Assembly: GCA_041640715.1 (NCBI GenBank)
Contig: JBEPZU010000001.1
Location: forward strand, 62,001 to 126,000
Direction: 5' to 3'
Source: DSFO01 sp041640715
GTDB lineage: Archaea > Thermoproteota > Thermoprotei > Gearchaeales > Gearchaeaceae
Length of the DNA: 64,000 nt
The position numbers were made by a program, and so were the translations under genes. Numbering within the stretch: the stretch's first letter is position 1; each line of letters begins with the position of its first letter. Below are positions 33,417-42,180 of this stretch, piece after piece. The notes under the pieces are model-generated. The model was not told the origin of the DNA, did not search any database, and saw nothing but the letters and a program-made list of their open reading frames with translations.

Positions 33417-34094
33417 TTAGATCTTTCTCACTCCTTTTTTACCTCCTATTATTATGGCCGTTATTTTCTCGTAGAAAATACCGTTTTCTATCACTCCTTT
33501 TATTGAGTTTATTCTTTCAGATAATTCTCTAGCATTGTTTATTATACCGAAGTCTGCATCTATCACGTAGTTTCCGTTATCAGTTATTATAGGTCCGTCC
33601 TTTATTCTTTCTCCAATTCTAAGTTGAACCTTTGCTCCCATTTTTTCCAATTCTAGAATCGCAGGCTTTAAAGCAAAAGGTAAAACTTCTATTGCAACTT
33701 TTGCTTTTTCGCCTATATTTTTTGAGAGTTTAGATTCATCCACCAATATAAAATATTTTTTAGAATAAGCAGCAAGGATTTTTTCTCTTAATAAAGCTGC
33801 ACCTCTTCCTTTCAGTGCATTTTTGTTTTCATCTACTTCGTCTGCTCCATCGAAGGATATATCCAATTCTGGGTACTCATCTAAATTTTCAATCCTCAAT
33901 CCTAGTGAAGCTAATCTTAAGTATATTTGACTTGAAGCAGGAACGAAGCCTAATTTTAGTCCTTCTTTAGAGATTTTTTTGTAGAGTTCTAATAAGAACA
34001 TCTCTACAGTACTACCTGAGCCCAATCCTATTATTTGCCCATCCTCTATCAGTTTAAGTCCTTCTCTTATGGCTGAAAGCTTTTCTTCGTTCAT
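33417..34094 (-). CDS. rpiA: Ribose-5-phosphate isomerase A
   Basis: The 225-residue protein has the RpiA motifs I-G-L-G-S-G-S-T-V, D-G-A-D-E-V-D (with the catalytic aspartates) and K-G-R-G-A-A-L-L-R-E-K. It interconverts ribose and ribulose 5-phosphate, here probably for nucleotide synthesis. It is separated by three bases from the convergent hppA stop and is divergent from the cobalamin adenosyltransferase gene. Confidence 0.96.
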   Translation of the reverse strand: MNEEKLSAIREGLKLIEDGQIIGLGSGSTVEMFLLELYKKISKEGLKLGFVPASSQIYLRLASLGLRIENLDEYPELDISFDGADEVDENKNALKGRGAALLREKILAAYSKKYFILVDESKLSKNIGEKAKVAIEVLPFALKPAILELEKMGAKVQLRIGERIKDGPIITDNGNYVIDADFGIINNARELSERINSIKGVIENGIFYEKITAIIIGGKKGVRKI

Positions 34095-34203
34095 ATTATT
34101 TTATTATTTTCCTTAAATTCAAGCTTACTCGAGCTAAGCATGCTGTCTTTCTTTCTAAGATGTTCTAGTCATAAACATTTAAGATTTAGATGTATTTAGT
34201 GTT

Positions 34204-34761
34204 ATGAAGTTTTATACAAGGACAGGAGATAAAGGAGAAACCTCTTTGATGTATGGTAGGAGGGTTTACAAGGATGATGAAAGGGTAGAATGTTTAGGTT
34301 CTATAGATGAGCTTAACTCCTTCATAGGTTTAGCATCTGCGTATATTAAGGATGAAAAGATTAAAGAAATTTTAACCGCAATCCAAAGAGAACTTTACTA
34401 TGTAGGCGCAGAAGTAGCAGATCCCACTGGCAAAACCTTCTTATTGGAAGAAAAACATTTACTTGAACTAGAACGCAAGATAGACGAGTTTTCTTCGCAT
34501 ATTCGACCTTTAGAGCATTTCGTAGTACCTGGTGGTTCGATTCCTGCTTGCTATTTGCATATTTGTAGAACAGCTTGTAGGAGAGCAGAAAGATCACTTG
34601 TAAAATTGTACAGAAAAGAAAAAATCAGGGAATTATTGCTCAGTTATATGAATAGACTTTCCTCTTTCTTCTTTGTTCTGGCTTTATATATAAACAAGCA
34701 GGAAGGGTATCAGGAGAGAAAATTAGGTGATTTTACTCCTAGATTAAAAGAGCGAAGTTAA
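34204..34761 (+). CDS. ATP:cob(I)alamin adenosyltransferase, PduO type
   Basis: The 185-residue helical-bundle protein has the PduO/MMAB start Y-T-R-T-G-D-K-G-E-T-S-L and the active-site strip R-T-A-C-R-R-A-E-R. It converts corrinoids to adenosylcobalamin, so the cell has B12-dependent enzymes. The next gene is a small kinase-like ATPase. A TATA-like atttaaga lies about 23 bases upstream of the ATG. Confidence 0.95.
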   Translation: MKFYTRTGDKGETSLMYGRRVYKDDERVECLGSIDELNSFIGLASAYIKDEKIKEILTAIQRELYYVGAEVADPTGKTFLLEEKHLLELERKIDEFSSHIRPLEHFVVPGGSIPACYLHICRTACRRAERSLVKLYRKEKIRELLLSYMNRLSSFFFVLALYINKQEGYQERKLGDFTPRLKERS

Positions 34762-34819
34762 TTGCCTAGGTTTAAAAATATAAGAATTTCCGAAGAATTT
34801 CATGATAAAATTTTGAATT

Positions 34820-35356
34820 ATGGTCAAATTTTACGTCATAACAGGAGGACCGTGTAGCGGTAAAACTAGCCTGATTAAATATTTGGAATCTAAAGGATTT
34901 CCTGTTGTTCATGAATCTGCAAGATGGTTGGTTGAAAATGGAATATTGAAAGCTGAGGATTTTAAGTCGAAAGATAAAAGGGATGAAATTCAGAGGAAGA
35001 TTTTCATGAAGCAGCTTGAAGCTGAAGAAAGAGCTTCTTCATATCCCATTGCTTTTTTGGATCGTAGCTTGATCGATGGAATAGCCTATTACTGGGTCGT
35101 AAATTTGGAGCCTCCGGATTACATGTTAAAAATTATATCGAAGAAAAAATATGAGAAAGTCTTTGTTCTAGAGATGCTTCGATTCTATGAAGAAGATGGT
35201 GTTAGGTATGAAAGTGAAGAAGAAGCGATCAAGGTTCATGAGCTTATAATCAAGGCCTATTCATCTCTAGGCTATAAGCCCATCTTCATACCTAGAGCAA
35301 GCGTTGAAGAAAGAGCTTTCTTGATTCTTAAAGAAATAGGGCATTTTAAGAATTAG
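34820..35356 (+). CDS. AAA_28-type P-loop ATPase/kinase-like protein
   Basis: The 178-residue protein has a Walker A motif G-G-P-C-S-G-K-T (9-16), a D-R-S motif (F-L-D-R-S-L-I-D-G) corresponding to the kinase-like acidic strand and a lid-region helix. This matches the AAA_28/NadR-like group of small nucleoside-kinase-like ATPases. Substrate unknown. It sits between the cobalamin adenosyltransferase and the methionine operon without overlap. Confidence 0.78.
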   Translation: MVKFYVITGGPCSGKTSLIKYLESKGFPVVHESARWLVENGILKAEDFKSKDKRDEIQRKIFMKQLEAEERASSYPIAFLDRSLIDGIAYYWVVNLEPPDYMLKIISKKKYEKVFVLEMLRFYEEDGVRYESEEEAIKVHELIIKAYSSLGYKPIFIPRASVEERAFLILKEIGHFKN

Positions 35357-35381
35357 TAATAGGAATATTTTATCATTCTCA

Positions 35382-35388
35382 TTTATAT
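35382..35388 (+). promoter_or_regulatory. TATA box of the MTHFR-MetE operon
   Basis: The sequence tttatat is centred 29 bases before the TTG start of the methylene-tetrahydrofolate reductase-like gene, consistent with a leaderless transcript and with TTG as the true start. Confidence 0.5.
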
Positions 35389-35413
35389 TGCAAAAGCTAT
35401 TTACTTATTCACA

Positions 35414-36139
35414 TTGACTTTACATTACGAATTAGAACCTACTACTAAAAGAGAGAAATTATTAGAGCAATTACTGAATCTCAAAGGGCTTGTGGAAAAG
35501 ATAAATGTTCCTGATAAACCAATGGGACAATTAAAGCCTTCTTCTCTTGCTGTAGCGATCTTAACGAAGGAATTAGGATTTGAACCCGTTCTTCACCTAA
35601 GAAGCATAGATAGAAACCTTCTTTCGTTGCATTCAGAGATTTACGGCGCTTATCTCTTCGATATAAAAGAAGTATTAATAGTTAAGGGCGATGTTTCGTC
35701 CCATGAAGGTTTCGAGAAATTTGATAAATCAAGGCTAGAAGATATAGTGGAAAAGCTCAGAGCGGACCCAAAACTTTCTAGTATAAGTTTAGGTTTACCC
35801 TTAACAAAGTTAAATCTCGATGAAAAAACGAAATTAAGATTGTCTTCAAAAGCTGATTTCTTTGTTACTTTGCAAGTACAACATCCAAAGGAAATACCTG
35901 AGGAATTATTGAATTATGTCAAAGAAAAGAATAAAAGGCTTCAGGCTTATTATCTCCTAACTTCGCCATTCAACAAGGATGTCCTTAAAAGCCTAGGCTT
36001 TGAGTTTTATCAAAAGAGCATTGAGGAGCACATGGAATGTTTAGAAGAACTAGAGAAAATTCTCGATGCTGTAGTGATTTCTTGTCCTAGAGACTTACCG
36101 TTTTTATTGGAATTTTTAAGAAGATATAGAAAGAGATGA
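35414..36139 (+). CDS. Methylene-tetrahydrofolate (or pterin) reductase-like protein
   Basis: The 241-residue protein has a TIM-barrel pattern of the MTHFR family, with H-L-R-S-I-D-R-N-L-L-S-L-H-S-E near residue 55 and V-L-I-V-K-G-D following, as in reductases fused to homocysteine methyltransferases. It is shorter than bacterial MetF. The neighbours are two MetE-like genes, so it probably feeds the methyl branch of methionine synthesis. The pterin used (H4F or an archaeal H4MPT analogue) cannot be read. It overlaps the next gene by four bases. Confidence 0.75.
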   Translation: MTLHYELEPTTKREKLLEQLLNLKGLVEKINVPDKPMGQLKPSSLAVAILTKELGFEPVLHLRSIDRNLLSLHSEIYGAYLFDIKEVLIVKGDVSSHEGFEKFDKSRLEDIVEKLRADPKLSSISLGLPLTKLNLDEKTKLRLSSKADFFVTLQVQHPKEIPEELLNYVKEKNKRLQAYYLLTSPFNKDVLKSLGFEFYQKSIEEHMECLEELEKILDAVVISCPRDLPFLLEFLRRYRKR

Positions 36140-37074
36140 GAGCGGGAATTTTTCTAAACGGTCTTTTCCCTAGAAGCAAAAAAATAAGAGAGGCTTTAAG
36201 ATCGTTTCAAAAGAAGAAAATCGATTTAAAAGAAATGAAAGAAATTTACGAGGAAGAAGCAAAGAAATACGTTGAAATTCAAAAAGATATAGGTTGCTAT
36301 TTTATAAGCGATGGTCTATTGATGTGGCAAGATCTTCTTAGACCTCTCTGTAATTATGATGGAATAAAAGAAGGTACTTTGATTCGCTGGTTTGAAACTA
36401 ATTTCTTTTATAGAATGCCTATAGTCAATGATAGAATACAACTGAAAGAGCCTGTTTTGAAGGATTTCTATTGTATTAATGCTTTAAAGGGCGTTGAGGG
36501 TTCAGTAATTGCTTTTCCAGACCCTTTAACTTTCGCATTGCTTTCAGAAAATCTCTATTATTCATCTATAAAAGATTTGGTTGAAGACTTAGCAAAGGTA
36601 ATGGTTGAAGATATAGCTATAGCTTCGAAAGAAGTTGGCACTAAGAATCTACTAGTATTATCTCCAGTTCTTTATTACAATGTAGACTTAAGCTTATTGA
36701 AAGATTTCTTTGAAAGATTGTCTTCAATTGGTTCAAGGATAATTCTTCATTTAAGCTTTGTTAAGAGATTAAACAGCAAAGAATTGCATGGGTTAGATTT
36801 CGATTTGCTGAGCGTAGACCTATGCTTTGGGGATAGGGAAGCCTTAATAAAAGAATTGGATTTCAGAAGCCTAGGATTGGGGTTAATAGATACTTTAACT
36901 TCTTTAATCGAAGATCCGAATTACCTTTTCAAAGAAGTTTCCAGGATAAAAGCTGGTATTAGGGCTTTAAAAGAAATATTCGTAACCAATTCTTCAGATT
37001 TAGATCTTTTACCTTATGAAGTAGCTCTCGAAAAAATAAAAAACCTCAAGAGGCTACATGATTATGAGTTCTGA
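36136..37074 (+). CDS. MetE N-terminal-like protein (split methionine synthase family)
   Basis: A 312-residue protein of the UROD/MetE-like barrel superfamily that resembles the N-terminal half of cobalamin-independent methionine synthase: it starts with a short strand, then a helix with Y-x-E-E-A-x-x-Y-V-x-x-Q-x-x-I-G and S-D-G-L-L-M-W-Q-D-L. It lacks the zinc-binding residues, which are in the next gene product. Overlaps of 4 and 17 bases with its neighbours show tight translational coupling. It may support folate/pterin binding or form a complex with the catalytic half. Confidence 0.75.
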   Translation: MRAGIFLNGLFPRSKKIREALRSFQKKKIDLKEMKEIYEEEAKKYVEIQKDIGCYFISDGLLMWQDLLRPLCNYDGIKEGTLIRWFETNFFYRMPIVNDRIQLKEPVLKDFYCINALKGVEGSVIAFPDPLTFALLSENLYYSSIKDLVEDLAKVMVEDIAIASKEVGTKNLLVLSPVLYYNVDLSLLKDFFERLSSIGSRIILHLSFVKRLNSKELHGLDFDLLSVDLCFGDREALIKELDFRSLGLGLIDTLTSLIEDPNYLFKEVSRIKAGIRALKEIFVTNSSDLDLLPYEVALEKIKNLKRLHDYEF

Positions 37075-38194
37075 GATTTTATTAACCCAAGAAATAGGTA
37101 GTCTTTCTAGACATAGGATTTTCAAGGAAAATCTGGGCGATAAAGAAAAGGAAGAGATAATTCAAGAAGCTTTAGATTTGGGCGTTGAAGATATAGAAGA
37201 ACTTAGGCTTTTGCTAAACAGCAAGGAAAAAGATATCAACAAAATAGAAGGCTTTGCTTCTCTTTTCGCCATAAGACTCTTTGAAAAAGTAGGTTTGGAT
37301 ATAATTTTCAACGGTGAGCAGCCTAGAAAGGAAATGTATCATTATCCAATGCAATTCATAAAAGGGGTCAGATTCTTAGGCGAATCGAGAGTTTTCGATA
37401 ATCAATATTTTCCTAGAGGAGAAATCTATGAACCTCCCGAGTTAATAGAACCATACCATTTAAAGGAGTTTCTTTTTGTGAAGTCAAAGACTAAGAAAAA
37501 AATTAAAGTACCCATTACAGGCGCATATACCCTTGCAGATTGGTCTTATAATCTCTATTATCAAAGGAAATGGATAAACAAACTTGGAGATTACTTTAAA
37601 GAGAAGTTTGAAGCGAAAAGAGAACTAACGCTAACTCTTGCTAGGAATGTGATCAGGGAGAACATAAGAGCTCTGGTAGAAAACGGTGCTGAAATAATAC
37701 AGATAGATGAACCTGCTGCTACCACTGTACCTAATGAAATACCGATTTTCGTTGAAGCGTTGAATGAATCTACAAGAGGAATTAACTGTAAATTCAGCGT
37801 GCACGTTTGTTTCTCTAGGGATTATAGAATGCTTTTCCCTCATATTCTAGAAGCTAAAAATATTTCTCAACTAGCTTTGGAATTTGCCAACAGAGATGGT
37901 AGAGAAGCTGGAGTTGATGAAACTACTAGAAAGGGATATTCTTTTCTGAAATTCTTTAAAGAGAACGCTGAAGATTTAGAAATAGGTTTAGGCGTAATTG
38001 ATGTTCATACCGATTTCATAGAACCAGTAGAACTAATTAAGGATAGGATTAGGTATGCTCTGAAAATTATTGATAAGGATAGAATATATGTGAATCCTGA
38101 TTGTGGTTTAAGAACAAGAACTTGGAGTGTAGCTAGGGCAAAACTTGAGAACATGGTCAGAGCAGTTAAAGAGCTTAGAAAAGAAATAGTGTGA
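37058..38194 (+). CDS. MetE catalytic-domain (core-MetE-like) methyltransferase
   Basis: The 378-residue protein resembles the C-terminal half of MetE. The zinc ligands are recognisable as H249 and C251 in S-V-H-V-C-F-S, E275 in L-A-L-E-F, and C349 in N-P-D-C-G-L-R-T-R; the I-D-E-P-A segment is the substrate-binding motif. It should transfer a methyl group to homocysteine. Archaeal core-MetE enzymes can take the methyl group from a corrinoid carrier, which would fit the B12 adenosyltransferase nearby, but a pterin donor is equally possible. The start may be the first or second of two near-adjacent ATGs. Confidence 0.85.
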   Translation: MIMSSEILLTQEIGSLSRHRIFKENLGDKEKEEIIQEALDLGVEDIEELRLLLNSKEKDINKIEGFASLFAIRLFEKVGLDIIFNGEQPRKEMYHYPMQFIKGVRFLGESRVFDNQYFPRGEIYEPPELIEPYHLKEFLFVKSKTKKKIKVPITGAYTLADWSYNLYYQRKWINKLGDYFKEKFEAKRELTLTLARNVIRENIRALVENGAEIIQIDEPAATTVPNEIPIFVEALNESTRGINCKFSVHVCFSRDYRMLFPHILEAKNISQLALEFANRDGREAGVDETTRKGYSFLKFFKENAEDLEIGLGVIDVHTDFIEPVELIKDRIRYALKIIDKDRIYVNPDCGLRTRTWSVARAKLENMVRAVKELRKEIV

Positions 38195-39396
38195 AAAAGT
38201 TTTTAATCGTAGGAGCCGGTATAATAGGACTTTCTTTGGCTAAAGAATTATCTAACATTATAACTCCTGAAAACATAATCGTCATAGAAAAGGAAAAAGA
38301 CGTAGGATTAGCTACTTCAGCTAGGAACAGTGGAGTAATTCATACGAATTTTCATTTGAAACCACGTTCGTTGAAAGCCAAGCTTGTTTCTCGAGGTTCT
38401 ATGTTGATGAGAAAATTCTGTGAAGAAAATAGGATACCTTGTTTGAAGCTTGGCAAGTTCGTTGTGGCTCTGAATGATGAAGAAAGAAGAATTCTTCGCA
38501 TTTATGAAAAGTGGGCTAAGATAAACCAAGATGAGGTCGAGGTCTTAGGTTATGATGAGTTCAAAAAATTTGAACCAAATGCAAGATGTATAGAAGCTAT
38601 ATATGCAAAAAATGTAGCAGTAACAAATCCTAGGGCTGTTACGTTAAGGCTTTCTAAGATATTAGAAGCGAATGGGGTGAAAATAATAAGAAATTGCAAA
38701 CTTTTTGCTGTCAAATTGAAGCAAAAAATAATCAGTATAACCAATAAAGGTGATATCGAGTGTGATTTTCTAATAAATGCATCAGGACTTTATGCTGATG
38801 ACGTAGCAAAGATGTTTGGATTGGCTTGTGATTACATCATAGTGCCTTTCAGGGGAGATTACTTGAAACTTAAGAAGGAATATTCTAACTTGATAAATTC
38901 TTTGATCTATCGAGTACCCGATCCTTCCTTTCCCTTCCTAGGTGTGCATTTCACTAAGAGAATAGACGGTTCAGTGATTTTGGGCCCTACTGCTACTCTA
39001 GCTATAGGCAAAGAAAATTATGGTTTCTTAGATTTGGATTTTCTGACCTTCTCAAGAATAGTCTTTTCAAAGAATTTCTTTAATATGTTGAAAAATCCTA
39101 ATTTCATTAAGCTTGCTCTTGCTGAATTTAGGCGTAGCTTTAGCTTAAGTTTCTTCTTTAAAGATTTAAAAGAAATTGTTCCTTCATTAAAAAAGGAAAT
39201 GGTTCAGAGGTCTTTTTCAGGAATAAGAGCTCAACTTGTTGATTCCAGAGGCAATCTCGTAGAAGATTTCCTTATTAGATATGATGAACGTTCTCTTCAT
39301 ATACTTAATGCCGTTTCTCCTGCATTCACTAGTTCTTTTTCCTTTGCGGAATATTTAGTCAATTTGATGAAGGATAAAGGATTGATCCTTTCCTAA
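38191..39396 (+). CDS. FAD-dependent oxidoreductase, L-2-hydroxyglutarate oxidase (LhgO)-like
   Basis: The 401-residue flavoprotein starts with GTG and a dinucleotide-binding G-A-G-I-I-G-L-S motif. It carries the LhgO-type A-T-S-A-R-N-S-G-V-I-H segment and I-N-A-S-G-L-Y-A-D-D-V near residue 196. Such enzymes oxidise 2-hydroxyacids or glycerol 3-phosphate. It overlaps the MetE-like gene by four bases, so it is the last gene of the methionine-type operon. The real substrate is not known; a linked amino-acid or hydroxyacid is possible. Confidence 0.78.
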   Translation: MKKFLIVGAGIIGLSLAKELSNIITPENIIVIEKEKDVGLATSARNSGVIHTNFHLKPRSLKAKLVSRGSMLMRKFCEENRIPCLKLGKFVVALNDEERRILRIYEKWAKINQDEVEVLGYDEFKKFEPNARCIEAIYAKNVAVTNPRAVTLRLSKILEANGVKIIRNCKLFAVKLKQKIISITNKGDIECDFLINASGLYADDVAKMFGLACDYIIVPFRGDYLKLKKEYSNLINSLIYRVPDPSFPFLGVHFTKRIDGSVILGPTATLAIGKENYGFLDLDFLTFSRIVFSKNFFNMLKNPNFIKLALAEFRRSFSLSFFFKDLKEIVPSLKKEMVQRSFSGIRAQLVDSRGNLVEDFLIRYDERSLHILNAVSPAFTSSFSFAEYLVNLMKDKGLILS

Positions 39397-39491
39397 CAAT
39401 TCAGCTTCTTCATTAATAGATAGTTTTAAACCTTTTTTTATAAGTCAGTTAATTTTTTAAACTAAAATTTCTTTCAATTTTCTTAATTGCA

Positions 39492-41006
39492 ATGATAGTT
39501 AGCATATGCAATGAGATAGTGCTTGATGATGAAGGAATTTTCGCAGGTGGATTGGGCGTATTAGAAGGCGGTAAATTCTACACCTTAGCTAGTAAAAACA
39601 TAGAATATTTAGTCTTGACTCCTCTTTACGTCAATGGCTACATCAAATATGAATTCAAGGATGAGGATTTAATACCAATAAAAAGCGAATTTCCTAGATC
39701 TTTAATGGAAAAATTGAAAGAGGTACATAACGCTAAGATAACGATTAGAAATGAAGAAATAGAAACAGTTTATTACGAATATAGCTTAAACAAAGCTAAA
39801 ATTATTTACATTCGACCAAGAGATGACTCTAAAGCTGAGGAATTGCTAGGCAGGCTTTATGATCATAGAAACCATAGATTGACTTTCTATCGTTACCTTT
39901 ACTTTTCCAAAGCTTCTTTGAATTTCTTAGAAAAAATTGGGCTTGAAAATATCAAAATCATAGATATTCAAGAATCCTTCTTCGCTTTCATTCCTTTATT
40001 ACTTAATAAAATCAAACCTAAGATAAGATTGGTGCTTCATACTCCAGTACCCTGGGGTCATCCTAGCTTCAATAGAGAGCTTTTCAAAGAAGAATTTGGT
40101 TATGAATTTTTAGAAAAAGAAGTTAACATGACGAATTTAGCAGCAGCATTATGCGACGAAATAATCGCAGTTAGCAAGAAACATTATGAGATTACGAAAA
40201 AAATGCTTCCGCATTTCTCTAAGAAAATAACCTATGTTACAAACGGGGTAGATATAGAAAGATGGATGAATCCTGAACTTTTGAAGTTATATCAAAGTAA
40301 TTCTTTGAACAAAGAGAACTTTTCAAGAGTTAAAAACGAAGCAAAAAAGAGGTTGCTTGATTTCTTTAGAAAGAAATTAAAAGAAGATAGAATTACAATA
40401 GGTTGGACTCGAAGGACTGTTCAATATAAGAGACCTTATTTCATTTTGAATTTTATACAAGAGAATGAAGATCTAGAAGCGAATTTCATACTAGCTGGTA
40501 AAGCTGATCCTTCAGATTTTGAAGGGTTATCATTCATGAAGAGCATGAAGGGATTAAGCGACAGAAGGAATAATGTTGTTTATCTCTGGGATTATAATGT
40601 TCAGCTTGCTAAACTTATCTTTCAAGGTATCGACTTGAATGTTTTTACTCCCTTATCTGGATGGGAAGCCAGCGGTACTTCGATGATGAAAGCTGCAATA
40701 AACGGCGTACCTACGTTATCTTCAAAAGATGGTGCTTCTTTGGAATTCATAGTTGACGGTTTGAATGGTTGGTTCTTTGGGGAAGATCTCAAAGAACTAG
40801 TTATACCTAATTCCTACGAAGCTGGAAAAATAAATGAGAAGGATTATGAGGAGTTCAGCAGAAAGCTTAAAGAAATAATAAAGCTTTGGTATGACGAAAA
40901 GGATAAATTCCTCGACGTTGCCATCAATGCGATTAAAACTTCCATAAATTTCGTTTCTTCTGAGAGAATGATTAAAGAATATTACGGAACAATCATCAAT
41001 ATTTAA
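39492..41006 (+). CDS. Alpha-glucan phosphorylase-like glycosyltransferase (GT35-related, short form)
   Basis: The 504-residue protein shows GT35 landmarks. These are G-G-L-G-V-L-E-G-G near residue 19, D-H-R-N-H-R-L near 124, R-R-T-V-Q-Y-K-R-P (307-315) and E-A-S-G-T-S-M-M-K-A-A-I-N-G-V (392-406) with K400 at the PLP-lysine place, followed by S-S-K-D-G-A-S. It is much shorter than animal or E. coli phosphorylases and also recalls GT5 glycogen synthases, so both roles are possible. With GlgB and a GH57 enzyme in the same window it suggests glycogen turnover. No glgC-like gene is seen. Confidence 0.72.
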   Translation: MIVSICNEIVLDDEGIFAGGLGVLEGGKFYTLASKNIEYLVLTPLYVNGYIKYEFKDEDLIPIKSEFPRSLMEKLKEVHNAKITIRNEEIETVYYEYSLNKAKIIYIRPRDDSKAEELLGRLYDHRNHRLTFYRYLYFSKASLNFLEKIGLENIKIIDIQESFFAFIPLLLNKIKPKIRLVLHTPVPWGHPSFNRELFKEEFGYEFLEKEVNMTNLAAALCDEIIAVSKKHYEITKKMLPHFSKKITYVTNGVDIERWMNPELLKLYQSNSLNKENFSRVKNEAKKRLLDFFRKKLKEDRITIGWTRRTVQYKRPYFILNFIQENEDLEANFILAGKADPSDFEGLSFMKSMKGLSDRRNNVVYLWDYNVQLAKLIFQGIDLNVFTPLSGWEASGTSMMKAAINGVPTLSSKDGASLEFIVDGLNGWFFGEDLKELVIPNSYEAGKINEKDYEEFSRKLKEIIKLWYDEKDKFLDVAINAIKTSINFVSSERMIKEYYGTIINI

Positions 41007-41035
41007 TAAAGATAATAGATAATTTTATAGAAAGT

Positions 41036-41109
41036 GCCGCCCTAGCTCAGTCCGGTAGAGCACCCGGCTGTTAACCGGGGGGTCATGGGTTCAAATCCCA
41101 TGGGCGGCG
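41036..41109 (+). tRNA. tRNA-Asn (anticodon GTT)
   Basis: The acceptor GCCGCCC pairs with GGGCGGC and the discriminator is G. The anticodon loop is CTGTTAA with anticodon GTT, and the T arm ATGGG-TTCAAAT-CCCAT is intact. No intron is required and no CCA is encoded. It lies between the phosphorylase-like gene and the RNase P/nucleotidyltransferase unit. Confidence 0.97.
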
Positions 41110-41152
41110 TTTGGAATTGGTATCTAGCTTTCTTTAATAGATCTAGGTTTGT

Positions 41153-42172
41153 CTATCTAGAATAGAAATCTTTAACTCTAACCACATCATAAGGATGCGG
41201 TGTGCTGTATTCTTCTAGAAGCATATTCTCTTCAGCTACTAAAGAATGTATCGTTTTAGGTAGTATCCTTACAGTTTTATCCGGGGATAATTTCTCCTTT
41301 TTTATCATATTTAGATTTTCGTCGAAAATCTCTACGAACCCAAAACCTTTAATTACTCTTAATACTTCGTCTCTTTCTGTGTGATAATGTATTGATGTTC
41401 TATATTGACCTTTTATATATAATTCTTTGATGAGGAATTTCTCATTCAATACAATGGTTTTCTCATAACCCCATGGTTTATCTTCTCTGTTTTTGTAATA
41501 TTCTCTAATGAATTCTACATCTTTTATGGAATCTATTGAATGCCAGAATGCTTCTTCAAAATAACATGCTATATTACCTTCCTGTGCAGACCTAGGGAAT
41601 ACGGTCCTTTCAACATCCGTGTGTGTTACTTCTTGGCTGAAATACTTTAAGGCTTCTTTTTTTATGTAGTAAATGCCTGCATTTATGAAATAAGGCAACA
41701 TAGGTTTTTCTACAAAGTTGGTTATCTTATATCCTTCTACGGTGATAATCCCATAAGGACTTGTCATTTTAGTCACAGCTATTATGATAGGTTCTTCTCT
41801 TCTCCTAGCAAACTCTATCATATTTTTGAGATTGAAGTCATGGATTATATCTCCGTTCATTATTAGCATATCGCTTTCTGCATGTTCTAGCGCGTTCTTT
41901 ATAGCAAAATGCGTACCTTGAGGTTTATCTTCGATGAGATACTTTATTTTTAGATTTTTCCAATTATCTTGGAATCTTTCCATTATTTTTTCATGAAGAT
42001 AACCTACCATCAAATAGACAACGTCTAAACCAGCGTATCTAAAGTCATTGAGCTGTTTATCGAGTATGGTATAATTTTCCTTTATTTCTATCAACGCTTT
42101 AGGGGAATTACCAGTAAGATGCTGTAATCTTTTTCCATAGCCGCCTGCAAGTATCCCTCCTACTATTTTCAT
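41153..42172 (-). CDS. Sugar nucleotidyltransferase fused to a cupin domain
   Basis: The 339-residue protein has an N-terminal nucleotidyltransferase domain (G-G-I-L-A-G-G-Y-G-K-R-L, N-S-P-K-A-L-I-E and M-N-G-D-I-I-H-D-F as the metal-binding region). A C-terminal cupin covers about residues 235-330 (I-H-Y-H-T-E-R-D-E-V metal-binding pattern). This order resembles mannose-1-phosphate guanylyltransferase/phosphomannose isomerase type II proteins, so a nucleotide-sugar product is likely, possibly for N-glycan assembly. It is the last gene of the minus-strand RNase P unit, nine bases after the Pop5 stop. Confidence 0.85.
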   Translation of the reverse strand: MKIVGGILAGGYGKRLQHLTGNSPKALIEIKENYTILDKQLNDFRYAGLDVVYLMVGYLHEKIMERFQDNWKNLKIKYLIEDKPQGTHFAIKNALEHAESDMLIMNGDIIHDFNLKNMIEFARRREEPIIIAVTKMTSPYGIITVEGYKITNFVEKPMLPYFINAGIYYIKKEALKYFSQEVTHTDVERTVFPRSAQEGNIACYFEEAFWHSIDSIKDVEFIREYYKNREDKPWGYEKTIVLNEKFLIKELYIKGQYRTSIHYHTERDEVLRVIKGFGFVEIFDENLNMIKKEKLSPDKTVRILPKTIHSLVAEENMLLEEYSTPHPYDVVRVKDFYSR

Positions 42173-42180
42173 CGGAAATA

